Position numbers and translations under genes: made by a program
Assembly: GCA_963976625.1 (NCBI GenBank)
Contig: CAXBLA010000013.1
Location: 1-64,000, forward strand
Length of the DNA: 64,000 nt
Reading direction: 5' to 3'
Source: UBA1924 sp963976625
GTDB taxonomy: Bacteria > Planctomycetota > Phycisphaerae > Phycisphaerales > UBA1924
The notes under the pieces: model-generated
Told to the model about the DNA's origin: nothing
Database searches by the model: none
Seen by the model: the letters and a program-made list of their open reading frames with translations, nothing else
In this document: positions 47,506-55,592 of the stretch, piece by piece
Layout of the letters: every line of letters starts with the position of its first letter
Numbering within the stretch: the stretch's first letter is position 1

Positions 47506-48285
47506 ATGACATCTCACGCCCCAACGCGCCATGCGTTCACGCTCATCGAGCTGCTGGTGGTCATCGCGATCATCGCGCTGCTCATCGGCATCCTCCTGCC
47601 CGCACTCAGTGGTGCACGGGACACCGCCCGCTCGGTCAAGTGTCTGTCCAATCTACGGACGCTCGGGCTCACCGTGCAGCAGTACGCCGACGCCAACCAC
47701 GGGCTCCTCCCAAGATCGAGCCACTCCGCCGGATTCAACGCCCTCCCCTGGGCGGCGAGTCTCTACGAGCCGATCACCGGTAGAAGCTTCGAGGGCACGA
47801 GCTACGCATGGGATGACCAAGGCTGGTGGGACGCGACGAATACCTTCTATCGCTGCCCCCACGATCGACGCGAGAGCCCGATCGAGCAGCCCGGGCTCCC
47901 GTTTTCGCTACCGGCGCTCAGCTACGCGATGAATGTGTATTTCGAGTTGACCCCGTCCGAGATTGATCCGGCACGCGCTGTACATTCAACGCGTTCATCG
48001 AAGGCACCGTTCCGCAAGATCCACGCGACCCCGCGTCCATCGTCCACCGTCCTCATGGGCGGGACCGAAGGAAGCAGCTCGCGTGATCACATCATGGCGC
48101 ACTTCTGGCGGACCGCCGGGGTCGATCCGACCGCCGAGGTCGCCTCGCTTCGTCACGGCGATTCGTCGGGCTATGTCTACCTCGACGGGCACGCATCCAA
48201 CGAGCCGCTCAGTGAAACCTACGACCCAGAAACCAATCGTGATCAATGGAACCCCATGATCAAAAAACTGTTCCCCAAAGACTAA
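47506..48285 (+). CDS. Pseudopilin-type protein with H-X9-DG signature
   Basis: 259 residues. N-terminal AFTLIELLVVIAIIALLIGILLPAL is a prepilin peptidase substrate; Ala replaces the usual Gly before Phe. Near the end, H-GDSSGYVYL-DG fits the H-X9-DG motif of planctomycete pilin-like proteins (DUF1559 relatives). The body contains conserved YAMN and RCPHD patterns. Planctomycete genomes encode many such proteins, thought to be surface or secretion-related. Followed by two sorting-tail proteins in the same direction. Confidence 0.92.
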   Translation: MTSHAPTRHAFTLIELLVVIAIIALLIGILLPALSGARDTARSVKCLSNLRTLGLTVQQYADANHGLLPRSSHSAGFNALPWAASLYEPITGRSFEGTSYAWDDQGWWDATNTFYRCPHDRRESPIEQPGLPFSLPALSYAMNVYFELTPSEIDPARAVHSTRSSKAPFRKIHATPRPSSTVLMGGTEGSSSRDHIMAHFWRTAGVDPTAEVASLRHGDSSGYVYLDGHASNEPLSETYDPETNRDQWNPMIKKLFPKD

Positions 48286-48334
48286 TCCATTTCAAACCAT
48301 ACATACACATCTCATAAACAAAATAGGAATTCAC

Positions 48335-48976
48335 ATGAACCTCAACCACACCATCGTTTCAACACTCGCACTCGCGGCCATCTCCGGTATCACCAGCATC
48401 GCCAGCGCGGACCTGCCCGAAGCCCACACCTGGCCCATGAGCCACATCATGGTCTCGATGGAAGGCAACACGCTCCACGCCCATGTCGGCACCAGCGCCG
48501 ACAACCCCATCCTCATGCAGCGGTTCCTGGGCGAGTCCTACGACGGCAACGCCTCGGCCCTCAACGATCAGTACTACTCCGATCAGTACGGCTGGGCCCT
48601 CGACGGCCTCGTCGATCCCGGATTCGGCAACTCGATCTGGATCGAGATGACCGAGCAGTCCGACGGGCTCGCGACTTACGAGGGTGGGCGGCGCATGATG
48701 ATCGGCGAGCAATCCTTCGATTCGATCCTCGGCACCGACGGCTCGGCCATCAACTGGCAGTGGTCGGGCATGATGATGCACAACTGGTACGCCGCCGGCG
48801 AGCTGGGCGATTACGAAGCCAGCTACCGCGTCTATGTCGGCGACAGCTCGGGCAACGCCGTCACCGGCTACGCCGACACCAATGTCACCCTCAACCTCCG
48901 AGCCGTCCCCGCTCCGTCCGGGCTCGCCCTGCTGGGTATGGGCACCATGATCGCATCACGCAGAAAGCGGGCTTGA
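48335..48976 (+). CDS. Secreted protein with VPAP-type C-terminal sorting tail (copy 1)
   Basis: 213 residues. Signal peptide cut near SIASA (residue about 25). The body contains QWSGMMMHNWYAA and YRVYVGDSSGNAVTGY. The end VPAPSGLALLGMGTMIASRRKRA has the motif-hydrophobic-basic layout of PEP-CTERM-like exosortase substrates. Nothing enzymatic. A related protein starts one base after its stop, so this is a tandem duplication. Confidence 0.82.
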   Translation: MNLNHTIVSTLALAAISGITSIASADLPEAHTWPMSHIMVSMEGNTLHAHVGTSADNPILMQRFLGESYDGNASALNDQYYSDQYGWALDGLVDPGFGNSIWIEMTEQSDGLATYEGGRRMMIGEQSFDSILGTDGSAINWQWSGMMMHNWYAAGELGDYEASYRVYVGDSSGNAVTGYADTNVTLNLRAVPAPSGLALLGMGTMIASRRKRA

Positions 48977-48977
48977 T

Positions 48978-49682
48978 ATGAAAGCACTGATCAGCATCGC
49001 AGCCACTGTGGTTTCCATCGCTGGGTCTTCAGCCATCGCTGATATCCCGACGCTGGGCGGCTCAATGAGCCACCTGCTCGTCACCTTGTTCGACAACGAG
49101 ATCTATGTCACCTTCGAGACGCCGGCCATGGCCACCGTCGAGATGCAGGATGTGCCTGGCGATTTCACCGGAGCCGCCAGCGTGCTCAACAACAAGCACG
49201 GGTACAACGGGCAGTTCGGCTGGCTCGCCAACGGGTTCATCTCGCTGCCCCCGGCATCGGGGATCTTCGTGCGGACCATCGAGCAGTCAGATCATCTCAC
49301 GGTGTTCGAGGAATCCACCTTCGACCCGATCCTGGGCACCCGGGGCAGCTCGGATGTGTGGCAATGGGACGGCACGATGACCCACAACTGGTACGCCGCG
49401 AGCCTGCACGGCCCGCACTCGGCCAGCTACGAGGTCTTCGTGGGCGACCTAGCCGGCAACCCGCTCGACGGGTACCGCTCCGGGTTCGTCGAGCTCAACT
49501 TCGCCTTCGGGTCCAACATCACGGCGGATTCCGAATTTGGCATCGGCGATCTCACGACCGGGACCATCAATCCGAATATTCCCCGCTTGAATCATCGCGG
49601 CATCGGAGCCGTCCCCGCACCGGGCGCGATGGGCGTGCTCGCCTTCGCCGGGCTCGGCGCGTGCAAACGCCGTCGCGACTGA
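48978..49682 (+). CDS. Secreted protein with VPAP-type C-terminal sorting tail (copy 2)
   Basis: 234 residues. Signal peptide ends near SAIA (residue about 21). Shared with copy 1 are FDPILGT..., QWDGTMTHNWYAA and ASYEVFVGDLAGNPLDGY, and the tail VPAPGAMGVLAFAGLGACKRRRD. The pair has diverged strongly, with an extra stretch before the tail here. Probably surface-displayed. A strong terminator ends the unit. Confidence 0.82.
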   Translation: MKALISIAATVVSIAGSSAIADIPTLGGSMSHLLVTLFDNEIYVTFETPAMATVEMQDVPGDFTGAASVLNNKHGYNGQFGWLANGFISLPPASGIFVRTIEQSDHLTVFEESTFDPILGTRGSSDVWQWDGTMTHNWYAASLHGPHSASYEVFVGDLAGNPLDGYRSGFVELNFAFGSNITADSEFGIGDLTTGTINPNIPRLNHRGIGAVPAPGAMGVLAFAGLGACKRRRD

Positions 49683-49707
49683 TTTTCCGTTTTATGATTC
49701 TATTGCC

Positions 49708-49748
49708 GCGGGTCTCGACCGAGTTGTTTGGTCGGGGCCCGCTTTTTT
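49708..49748 (+). terminator. Intrinsic terminator after the sorting-tail pair
   Basis: GCGGGTCTCGACC (49708-49720) and GGTCGGGGCCCGC (49730-49742) form a 13-bp stem with two G-U wobbles and a 9-base loop, followed by six T residues. Confidence 0.88.
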
Positions 49749-49804
49749 CATCCTCGGCCAACACCGATCACCACGAGCCGATCCCGGTGCGCTATATTCC
49801 CCCC

Positions 49805-50440
49805 ATGGTTGACGATCTCGAAAGCATCAAGCACCCCAGGCTCCCGACAGACACCGACGACGGGCTCCTCCTGATGATCTCGGGCCCCTCGGGCGCGGGC
49901 AAGACCACCATCACGCGTGGCGTGGATCGCGCGATCGCCGATTCGGTCTTCTCGATCTCGTGCACCACCCGCGACAAAACCGAAGCCGACACCGAAGCCG
50001 TCGATTACCACTTCATCGACGGCGAAGAGTTCCAAGAGCTGATCGACGACGGCGCGTTCCTCGAGTGGGCCGATGTCTTCGGCAAAAAGTACGGCACCCG
50101 CAAAAAATGGGTCGATGAGCAGCTCTCACGCGGTCGCCTCGTCATCCTCGAGATCGATGTCGAGGGCGCCAAGCAGGTCAAGGCCAAGATGCCCGACGCC
50201 TTCGGGATCTTCATCCTCCCCCCGAGCGAGGACGAGCTGCTCCGCCGACTCCGCAAGCGCAAGCGCGAGGGCGAAGAACTGATCCAGAAACGATTCGCCG
50301 AGGCCAAACGCGAGATCGCCGAGGCTAAGGCCTGCGATGCTTACGACCAGTTCCTCGTCAACGAGCACATCGACGATGCGATTGCCAAGGCGATCAATCT
50401 CGTCAAGACTGCACGCATCGAGCACGCCAAAAAGAGCTAA
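49805..50440 (+). CDS. gmk: Guanylate kinase
   Basis: 211 residues from ATG 49805; the open frame extends upstream through another gene and is ignored there. GMP + ATP to GDP + ADP. P-loop SGPSGAGKTT, GMP-binding SCTTRDKTEADTEAVDYHF, FLEWADVFGKKYGT, and the LRKRKREGEELIQKR lid are all present. The usual R in TTRxPRxGE is RDKTEADTE here, a slightly altered but recognisable block. Confidence 0.94.
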   Translation: MVDDLESIKHPRLPTDTDDGLLLMISGPSGAGKTTITRGVDRAIADSVFSISCTTRDKTEADTEAVDYHFIDGEEFQELIDDGAFLEWADVFGKKYGTRKKWVDEQLSRGRLVILEIDVEGAKQVKAKMPDAFGIFILPPSEDELLRRLRKRKREGEELIQKRFAEAKREIAEAKACDAYDQFLVNEHIDDAIAKAINLVKTARIEHAKKS

Positions 50441-50467
50441 AACGCTATAGAGCTAATCTACTTTTGC

Positions 50468-50878
50468 TCAGCAGGATTCTCCACACGCGCCCGCGGGGTA
50501 GCGAAACTCTTCCTTGACGATCTTGCCGTTCTCGACGGTATACTCCGCGACTTCCTGCATGTTCGAGCGCGGCCATGACCCATCCTTGGGCTCCATGTCG
50601 AGATCAAAGATCACACTGAACCCATTGGGCCCAACAAACGGCCCCGTCACTTCGCACGAATGACAAGTCACCTCGTCCTGCCACTTCTTGTACTTCGCTC
50701 CCACCTCTTCGCGCCCGGTGTACACCCGACCATCGCCCTCGATACTGGTCCAGCCTTCGACAAAGTGCCTGTCCCAGAGCTTGCTGTCGTGCTCAAGCAT
50801 GTCCTCGCAAGGCGACTTGCAGTGCGCGACGAGCTCGTTGGCGATCTGGGTGACGGATTCGATTTGCGTAGTCGACAT
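50468..50878 (-). CDS. SnoaL/NTF2-like small protein
   Basis: About 136 residues from ATG 50878, which has a full AGGAGG site 5 nt upstream. The cone-shaped NTF2 fold is suggested by HDSKLWDRHFVEGWTSIEGDGRVYTGREEV and FSVIFDLDMEPKDG, EVAEYTVENGKIVKEEF. Such proteins are isomerases, dehydratases or simple binders. Cysteines at CKSPCED, CHSC and the end (ACGESC) are unusual. No role assigned. Confidence 0.78.
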   Translation of the reverse strand: MSTTQIESVTQIANELVAHCKSPCEDMLEHDSKLWDRHFVEGWTSIEGDGRVYTGREEVGAKYKKWQDEVTCHSCEVTGPFVGPNGFSVIFDLDMEPKDGSWPRSNMQEVAEYTVENGKIVKEEFRYPAGACGESC

Positions 50879-51005
50879 GGGAACCTCCTGATATGCGTTG
50901 TGTTTCCCCGCGTCCGTCGCGGGCAGGCGCAAGCATATCAGTATTGTTCACACCATGCAATAGATGTTAGGGAATTGTTTTGATAATTCTCTCGGCGTGC
51001 ATCAA

Positions 51006-52217
51006 TCAGCTCACCGTCAGCGTCGGCTTGCTCGACCCACCACTCATCGACGCGAGCGTCACCTGCGATTCGAGCTGATCGACCATGCCCGCCAGCGCCT
51101 TGGGCAGGGCCTCGCCGCCAGCAGTGCTGGAATCAAAGTTGTTAGCCGGCTTGCCATTGTCACTGTTCTCGCGCAGCGCCATGTTAATCGGGATCGCACC
51201 CAAGAACGGGTGGTTGAGGCGCTGGGCCATCATCTGTGCGCCGCCTCGCCCGAAGATATCGTACTCCTTGCCGTCGTCACCGATGAAGTAGCTCATGTTC
51301 TCGACGACGCCGAGCACCTCGACCCCGAGCGACTCGAACATCGCGCTCGCCCGCACCGCGTCGTCCTGCGCCACCTTCTGCGGCGTGCACACCACGACCG
51401 CGCCCGTCAGCTGCACGCTCTGCGCAAGCGTCAACGGCACATCGCCCGTGCCCGGCGGCAGATCAATAATCAGGTAATCCAACTCGCCCCACTGCGTCCG
51501 CTCGATGAGCTGATGGAACGCCCCGTGCGCCATCGGCCCACGCCAGATCAACGGCTTCTCCGTATCCACCAGCTTGCCCATCGTAATCGATTTAATCCCA
51601 TGAGCCATGAACGGCTGGAGCGCCCCTTCGATCACGACCTGCTCCATCGCATGAAGCCCGAGCATGGTCGGCAGCGACGGCCCATAGATATCACCATCAA
51701 GCAGGCCCACGCTGTGCCCCTTACGCGCCAAGCCGATCGCCATGTTCACGGCCACCGTGCTCTTGCCCACGCCGCCCTTGCCCGCGCCCACCGCGATGAT
51801 GTGCTTCACGCCCGGCACGCCGGTGGCGGCTGAGTTCTGCGGGGTCCGTGTATTGGCGTCGTGCTTGTCGGCGCCATCCTTCTGGTTATCTTTGAGCACG
51901 CCTTTTTGATCGCCCTTGAGTTTCATCACGACCTCGCCATGATGATCGACAAAGTCCACGATCAGCCCAAGGTCATCGATCCCCTGATCCTTGGCGGCCG
52001 AGCGCACCATCGAATCGATCACCGCGCCCATCTTGGCGAGCTGATCCCGGGGCGGCTGGGGCGCACCCGGGTCGCCCTGGGTCATGCAGACCCGGACCGA
52101 GGCGTGCTCGTCGCACACCGCGATGTTCATCACGCACCCACGCGAGACCAGGTCGTCGCCCGATGGGTGCATCACGCCCCCGAGGGCTTCATTAATGTGC
52201 TCTTTGGTCAGTGTCAT
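51006..52217 (-). CDS. mrp: Iron-sulfur cluster carrier ATPase (Mrp/ApbC family)
   Basis: 403 residues. An N-terminal MIP18/DUF59-like region (residues 1-100) precedes the P-loop GKGGVGKST (146-154), LLDGDIYGPSLP, DYLIIDLPPGTGD and VVVCTPQKVA. Family members load Fe-S clusters onto apo-proteins. The CxxC pair that bridges two subunits is missing: ENMSYFIGDDGKEYDIFG replaces ENMSYFxCPxC. Variants without it exist in other bacteria. Start has AGGAG upstream. Confidence 0.93.
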   Translation of the reverse strand: MTLTKEHINEALGGVMHPSGDDLVSRGCVMNIAVCDEHASVRVCMTQGDPGAPQPPRDQLAKMGAVIDSMVRSAAKDQGIDDLGLIVDFVDHHGEVVMKLKGDQKGVLKDNQKDGADKHDANTRTPQNSAATGVPGVKHIIAVGAGKGGVGKSTVAVNMAIGLARKGHSVGLLDGDIYGPSLPTMLGLHAMEQVVIEGALQPFMAHGIKSITMGKLVDTEKPLIWRGPMAHGAFHQLIERTQWGELDYLIIDLPPGTGDVPLTLAQSVQLTGAVVVCTPQKVAQDDAVRASAMFESLGVEVLGVVENMSYFIGDDGKEYDIFGRGGAQMMAQRLNHPFLGAIPINMALRENSDNGKPANNFDSSTAGGEALPKALAGMVDQLESQVTLASMSGGSSKPTLTVS

Positions 52218-52265
52218 GACGCTGCTCCTTTGGTCTTGATCCGTCCAGCCCAGTCAAATTTTTGC

Positions 52266-52361
52266 ACAATCCGACAGGATTCGGATTGTAGGGATTACGA
52301 ATCAAGATCGTGCATAATTGCGCAGAATCATGGGCCCGAGTGCTGTTTTTGAACCCATGAT
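52266..52361. other. Two perfect inverted repeats in the mrp / 52,509 divergent gap
   Basis: ACAATCCGA with TCGGATTGT (52266-52289, 6-base loop) and ATCATGGG with CCCATGAT (52327-52361, 19-base loop). They lie in the 291-bp gap between divergent genes and may be operators or leader hairpins. Nothing else recognisable in the gap. Confidence 0.45.
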
Positions 52362-52508
52362 GCTCCACCGGCGCACCCAAATCCGGCCGATAAATAGACA
52401 AGCCCTCAGCCGTGGATGCAATACACAATCGGGCACCGCGTTGAGCCGGTCGGAACGGGAATCAGATTCTACAGAACAGCACAGCAACCATCCCAACGGA
52501 GATTCACC

Positions 52509-53345
52509 ATGAACAAGCAAGCCACCCGCACACTCTCAGCAACATTTGCCGTCCTCATCATCGCGGCCTCCGGGCTCGCCGGGGCAGCGCCAGAAGACAA
52601 GAAATCACGCAACAAAGAACTCCTCCGCGGCCCCCGCGTCACCCACACCGATTCAACCAACTCCTCACGCGATCAGATGGACCGCGACGAGCCGATGCAG
52701 CTGCGAGAACGAGCCACCAAACGCACCGGCGACAAGCGCGAACTGAGCCAGGCCGACCAGGCCCGCCCGATCTCCGTCCGCGAATACCTCGGCGCACTCC
52801 GCCAGCTTCAACGCCCGAATGGCGAAGGCGCTTCATCGCTCTCCGAGACCCAGCGCGAAGACATCCGCGCCATCATGAGCGATCACCGCGATGCAACCCA
52901 GAAGTTCATGGAAGAGAACAAGGAGAAGCTCGAATCCATGCGTGAGCGTGCCCAAGAAGCCCGCAAGAATGCACAGGCCGACGGCGACGCCGAGCCCACC
53001 GAGGAGCAACGCGAAAAGGCACGCGCCTTCCAAGAAAAAATGCGTAGCTTCATGGAAAACACACCGGCCAACAAGGAAGCCATGACCAAGATCAAGGCCG
53101 TGCTCTCCGCGGATCAGCTGGCAACCCTCGAAAAGCAGATCAAGGAAAACCGATCCAAGCAAGCACAGGGCCAGCGCCCCAACCGCGATATGCAGGGCGA
53201 GCCCGGCATGATGGAAAGAGATGGGCAAGCCGCCAACCGCGAACGCCCGCAACGCCGCCAGCTCAACCGCGAGAACCTGAATGAAAAATCAGTTGATCAA
53301 CCACAGCGCAAGCGCGGCCAGAAGCGTGCCAACCCTGACGATTAA
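52509..53345 (+). CDS. Exported highly charged helical protein (CpxP/Spy-like region)
   Basis: 278 residues from the ATG at 52509 (GGAG upstream). Signal peptide ends near GLAGAA (residue about 27). The middle holds two LSxxQ-type segments (LSETQREDIRAIM, LSADQLATLEKQ), the LTxxQ pattern of Spy/CpxP periplasmic chaperones. The rest is Glu/Arg/Gln-rich and likely disordered, ending in a basic tail RKRGQKRANPDD. Chaperone-like or scaffold role is inference. Confidence 0.75.
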   Translation: MNKQATRTLSATFAVLIIAASGLAGAAPEDKKSRNKELLRGPRVTHTDSTNSSRDQMDRDEPMQLRERATKRTGDKRELSQADQARPISVREYLGALRQLQRPNGEGASSLSETQREDIRAIMSDHRDATQKFMEENKEKLESMRERAQEARKNAQADGDAEPTEEQREKARAFQEKMRSFMENTPANKEAMTKIKAVLSADQLATLEKQIKENRSKQAQGQRPNRDMQGEPGMMERDGQAANRERPQRRQLNRENLNEKSVDQPQRKRGQKRANPDD

Positions 53346-53436
53346 AACCCAGTACACGCACGAGTGAATCGCGATCGACCTCCAGAAACCATGCCCGGCT
53401 GTCCGCAGCCGACGCAGCGAGATCCCGATTCCGTCC

Positions 53437-53469
53437 GAGGCTGTCACCGAAAGGTGCAGCCTCGTTTTT
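53437..53469 (+). terminator. Intrinsic terminator after the charged exported protein
   Basis: GAGGCTG-T-CACC pairs with GGTGCAGCCTC (one bulged T) around a GAAA tetraloop, followed by GTTTTT. Confidence 0.85.
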
Positions 53470-53482
53470 AATTGCATCGAGT

Positions 53483-53514
53483 AAAAAGCCGCAGGCATAT
53501 CAACCCGCGGCTTT
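53483..53514 (-). terminator. Intrinsic terminator after nuoF
   Basis: On the minus strand AAAGCCGC (53514-53507) pairs with GCGGCTTT (53492-53485) and is followed by further T residues (53484-53483). The tail is short, giving five T residues in all at the end of the stem. Confidence 0.65.
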
Positions 53515-53539
53515 CAGTCATTGAACACTGATCGAGCGA

Positions 53540-54931
53540 TCATGCCCCGCTGAGCTCACCAAGATTAATCGTCACGGGCACGAAGGTCCGCGCGACGCGG
53601 GCCTCGAACTCATCACGATACTTCTCCATGATCGTGCGGGCCGCCCAGTTGTTCCCGTCGGCCAAGCCGCAGATCGTGGTGCCGGGCATCGAGCCCATCG
53701 ACTTGGCCACTTCCATCGCCAGGTCCAGGTCCTTGGTGCGTCCATCGCCGGCTTCGATCCGCGTCATGATCTGGTACAACCACCCCGAGCCCTCGCGGCA
53801 AGGCGTGCACTGCCCGCAGCTCTCATGCTTGTAGAACCGAGCGATGTTCCGCGCCACAGAAACCATATCGGTGTCCTCGTCGAACACGGTCGGCCCCGAG
53901 GTTCCCAGCCCGAGCACATCGTACTTGCGCCCGATATCGAAATCCATCTCGGCGTCGTACTGGTCCGGCCCGAGGATGCCCATAGAAACGCCGCCGGGGA
54001 TCGCGCCCTTGAACTTCTTGCCGTTGCGCATGCCCCCGCAGTAGTCTTCAATCAGCGTGCGCAGCGGGATCCCGAGATCGAGCTCATAACAGCCCGGCTT
54101 CTCGACATGCCCGGAGACCCCCATCAGCTTGGTCCCAAAGCTCGGCGGCCCGCCGATACTGCTCTCGACGCCTTGCTCCTTGAACGCGTCCGCACCGTCC
54201 GTCATGATGAACGGCAAATGCGCCAGCGTCTCGACATTGTTGATGATCGTCGGGCGATCGAACAGTCCTTTGAGCGCCGGGAACGGCGGCTTGATCCGTG
54301 GCCAGCCACGCTTGCCCTCGAGCCCTTCGAGCAGCGCGGTTTCTTCGCCACAGATGTACGCGCCGGCTCCGCGATGCACATAGCAATCGCCGACGAACGG
54401 ATCGCCCGATGCGTTGGGCGAGTTGTGCACGCCTTTGTCGCCGAAGATCCCGTTCTCGTACGCTTCTTTGATCGCTTGCTCAAGCACATGGGCCTGGTGG
54501 TGGTACTCGCCACGGATAAAGATGTACGCTTTGTTCAATCGGCACGCGTGCATACAGATCGCGATGCCCTCGAGCATGCCGTGGGGATCAAAGTCCATCA
54601 GCAGGCGATCCTTAAAGGTGCCCGGCTCCGACTCATCCGCATTGATCGCCAAGTACCGCTGCCCGCCGTCTGGGTCGGGCAGGAATGTCCACTTGAGCCC
54701 GGTCGGGAAGCCCGCGCCGCCGCGACCGCGCAAGACCGAATCCTTGACCTGGCTCGTCACATCCGCCGGCTTCATCGCCAGTGCTTTTTTGAGCCCGTCG
54801 TACCCGCCGGTCTTGACATACTCGTCGTACCCGACCACATGGCGATCACGCTCGTGCCCGAAGGGAGCCGTGGGGATCCGCTTGAGGAGGTAATGCTGCG
54901 TGAGTGTGTTTTCCCAGGTCTTCTTGGGCAT
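53540..54931 (-). CDS. nuoF: NADH-quinone oxidoreductase subunit F
   Basis: 463 residues; the FMN and NADH site of complex I. GRGGAGFPTGLKW (FMN), ADESEPGTFKDR, GAGAYICGEETALLEGLEGKRG (NADH/FMN) and ESCGQCTPCREG...TTICGLADG (N3 [4Fe-4S] ligands) are in order. Length is slightly above the usual 430-450. nuoE is not adjacent, and nuoG's 3' part lies 8 kb to the right on the same strand, so the complex I genes are split. Preceded by a GlcG/HbpS-type gene. Confidence 0.95.
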   Translation of the reverse strand: MPKKTWENTLTQHYLLKRIPTAPFGHERDRHVVGYDEYVKTGGYDGLKKALAMKPADVTSQVKDSVLRGRGGAGFPTGLKWTFLPDPDGGQRYLAINADESEPGTFKDRLLMDFDPHGMLEGIAICMHACRLNKAYIFIRGEYHHQAHVLEQAIKEAYENGIFGDKGVHNSPNASGDPFVGDCYVHRGAGAYICGEETALLEGLEGKRGWPRIKPPFPALKGLFDRPTIINNVETLAHLPFIMTDGADAFKEQGVESSIGGPPSFGTKLMGVSGHVEKPGCYELDLGIPLRTLIEDYCGGMRNGKKFKGAIPGGVSMGILGPDQYDAEMDFDIGRKYDVLGLGTSGPTVFDEDTDMVSVARNIARFYKHESCGQCTPCREGSGWLYQIMTRIEAGDGRTKDLDLAMEVAKSMGSMPGTTICGLADGNNWAARTIMEKYRDEFEARVARTFVPVTINLGELSGA

Positions 54932-55084
54932 CGATAAAACTCCAACTGGTCAGTGCGCCGATCGAGCCAGAGGGATCGCGCAGGATGCTCGATTCTAGCG
55001 TCTCCGACCCCATTCGTGGACATTCCGAGCTATACAAGTTGTGCCATACACGCTGGCAACAGATCTCGCTCAAAGCCCTGAACC

Positions 55085-55483
55085 CTACAAACCATCGGCC
55101 CCAGCACTCGCCACGGCATGATCGTCCTCGACCGAACTCCCCGAGACCCCGATCGCCCCAATGATCTCGCCATCGCTGTTCTTGATGCACACCCCGCCCG
55201 GGAAGGTGATCAAGCCGTCGTTGGAGTGCTCGATGTTGAACAGCGCCCCGCCCGGCTGAGAGAGCGACCCAATGATCCCGGTGTCCATATTGAAACTGCG
55301 GGCGGTCTTGGCCTTCTTCATCGCGATATCGATCGAGCCGAGCCACGCCCCGTCCTCACGCGCAAACGCCGTCAGATTCATCCCCGAATCGATCACGGCG
55401 ATGTCCATCTTGGTCCCCAGCTCCTGCGACTTAGCCCGGGCGGCCGCGATGACCTTGGTTGCTTGTTCGAGTGTGATGTTCAT
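55085..55483 (-). CDS. GlcG/HbpS-family protein
   Basis: 132 residues. ITLEQATKVIAAARAKSQELG, VIDSGMNLTAFAREDGAWLGSIDIAMKKAKTA (landmark), PGGVCIKNSDGEIIGAIGVSGSS and the DxxA end are the heme-binding/GlcG fold that often accompanies redox enzymes. No signal peptide. The usual His/Thr heme contacts cannot be confirmed. Lies 153 bp upstream of nuoF on the same strand; cofactor or redox link is possible only. Confidence 0.9.
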   Translation of the reverse strand: MNITLEQATKVIAAARAKSQELGTKMDIAVIDSGMNLTAFAREDGAWLGSIDIAMKKAKTARSFNMDTGIIGSLSQPGGALFNIEHSNDGLITFPGGVCIKNSDGEIIGAIGVSGSSVEDDHAVASAGADGL

Positions 55484-55592
55484 GGGATGATCTTTCTGTA
55501 TGGGTTGAGTATTGGACCAAGCTCGATCGCCCGGCGGTTGATTGCCCTAGTCTAGACCGCTGACTCGTCAACATGCTCAGGCTCGCATAGGC

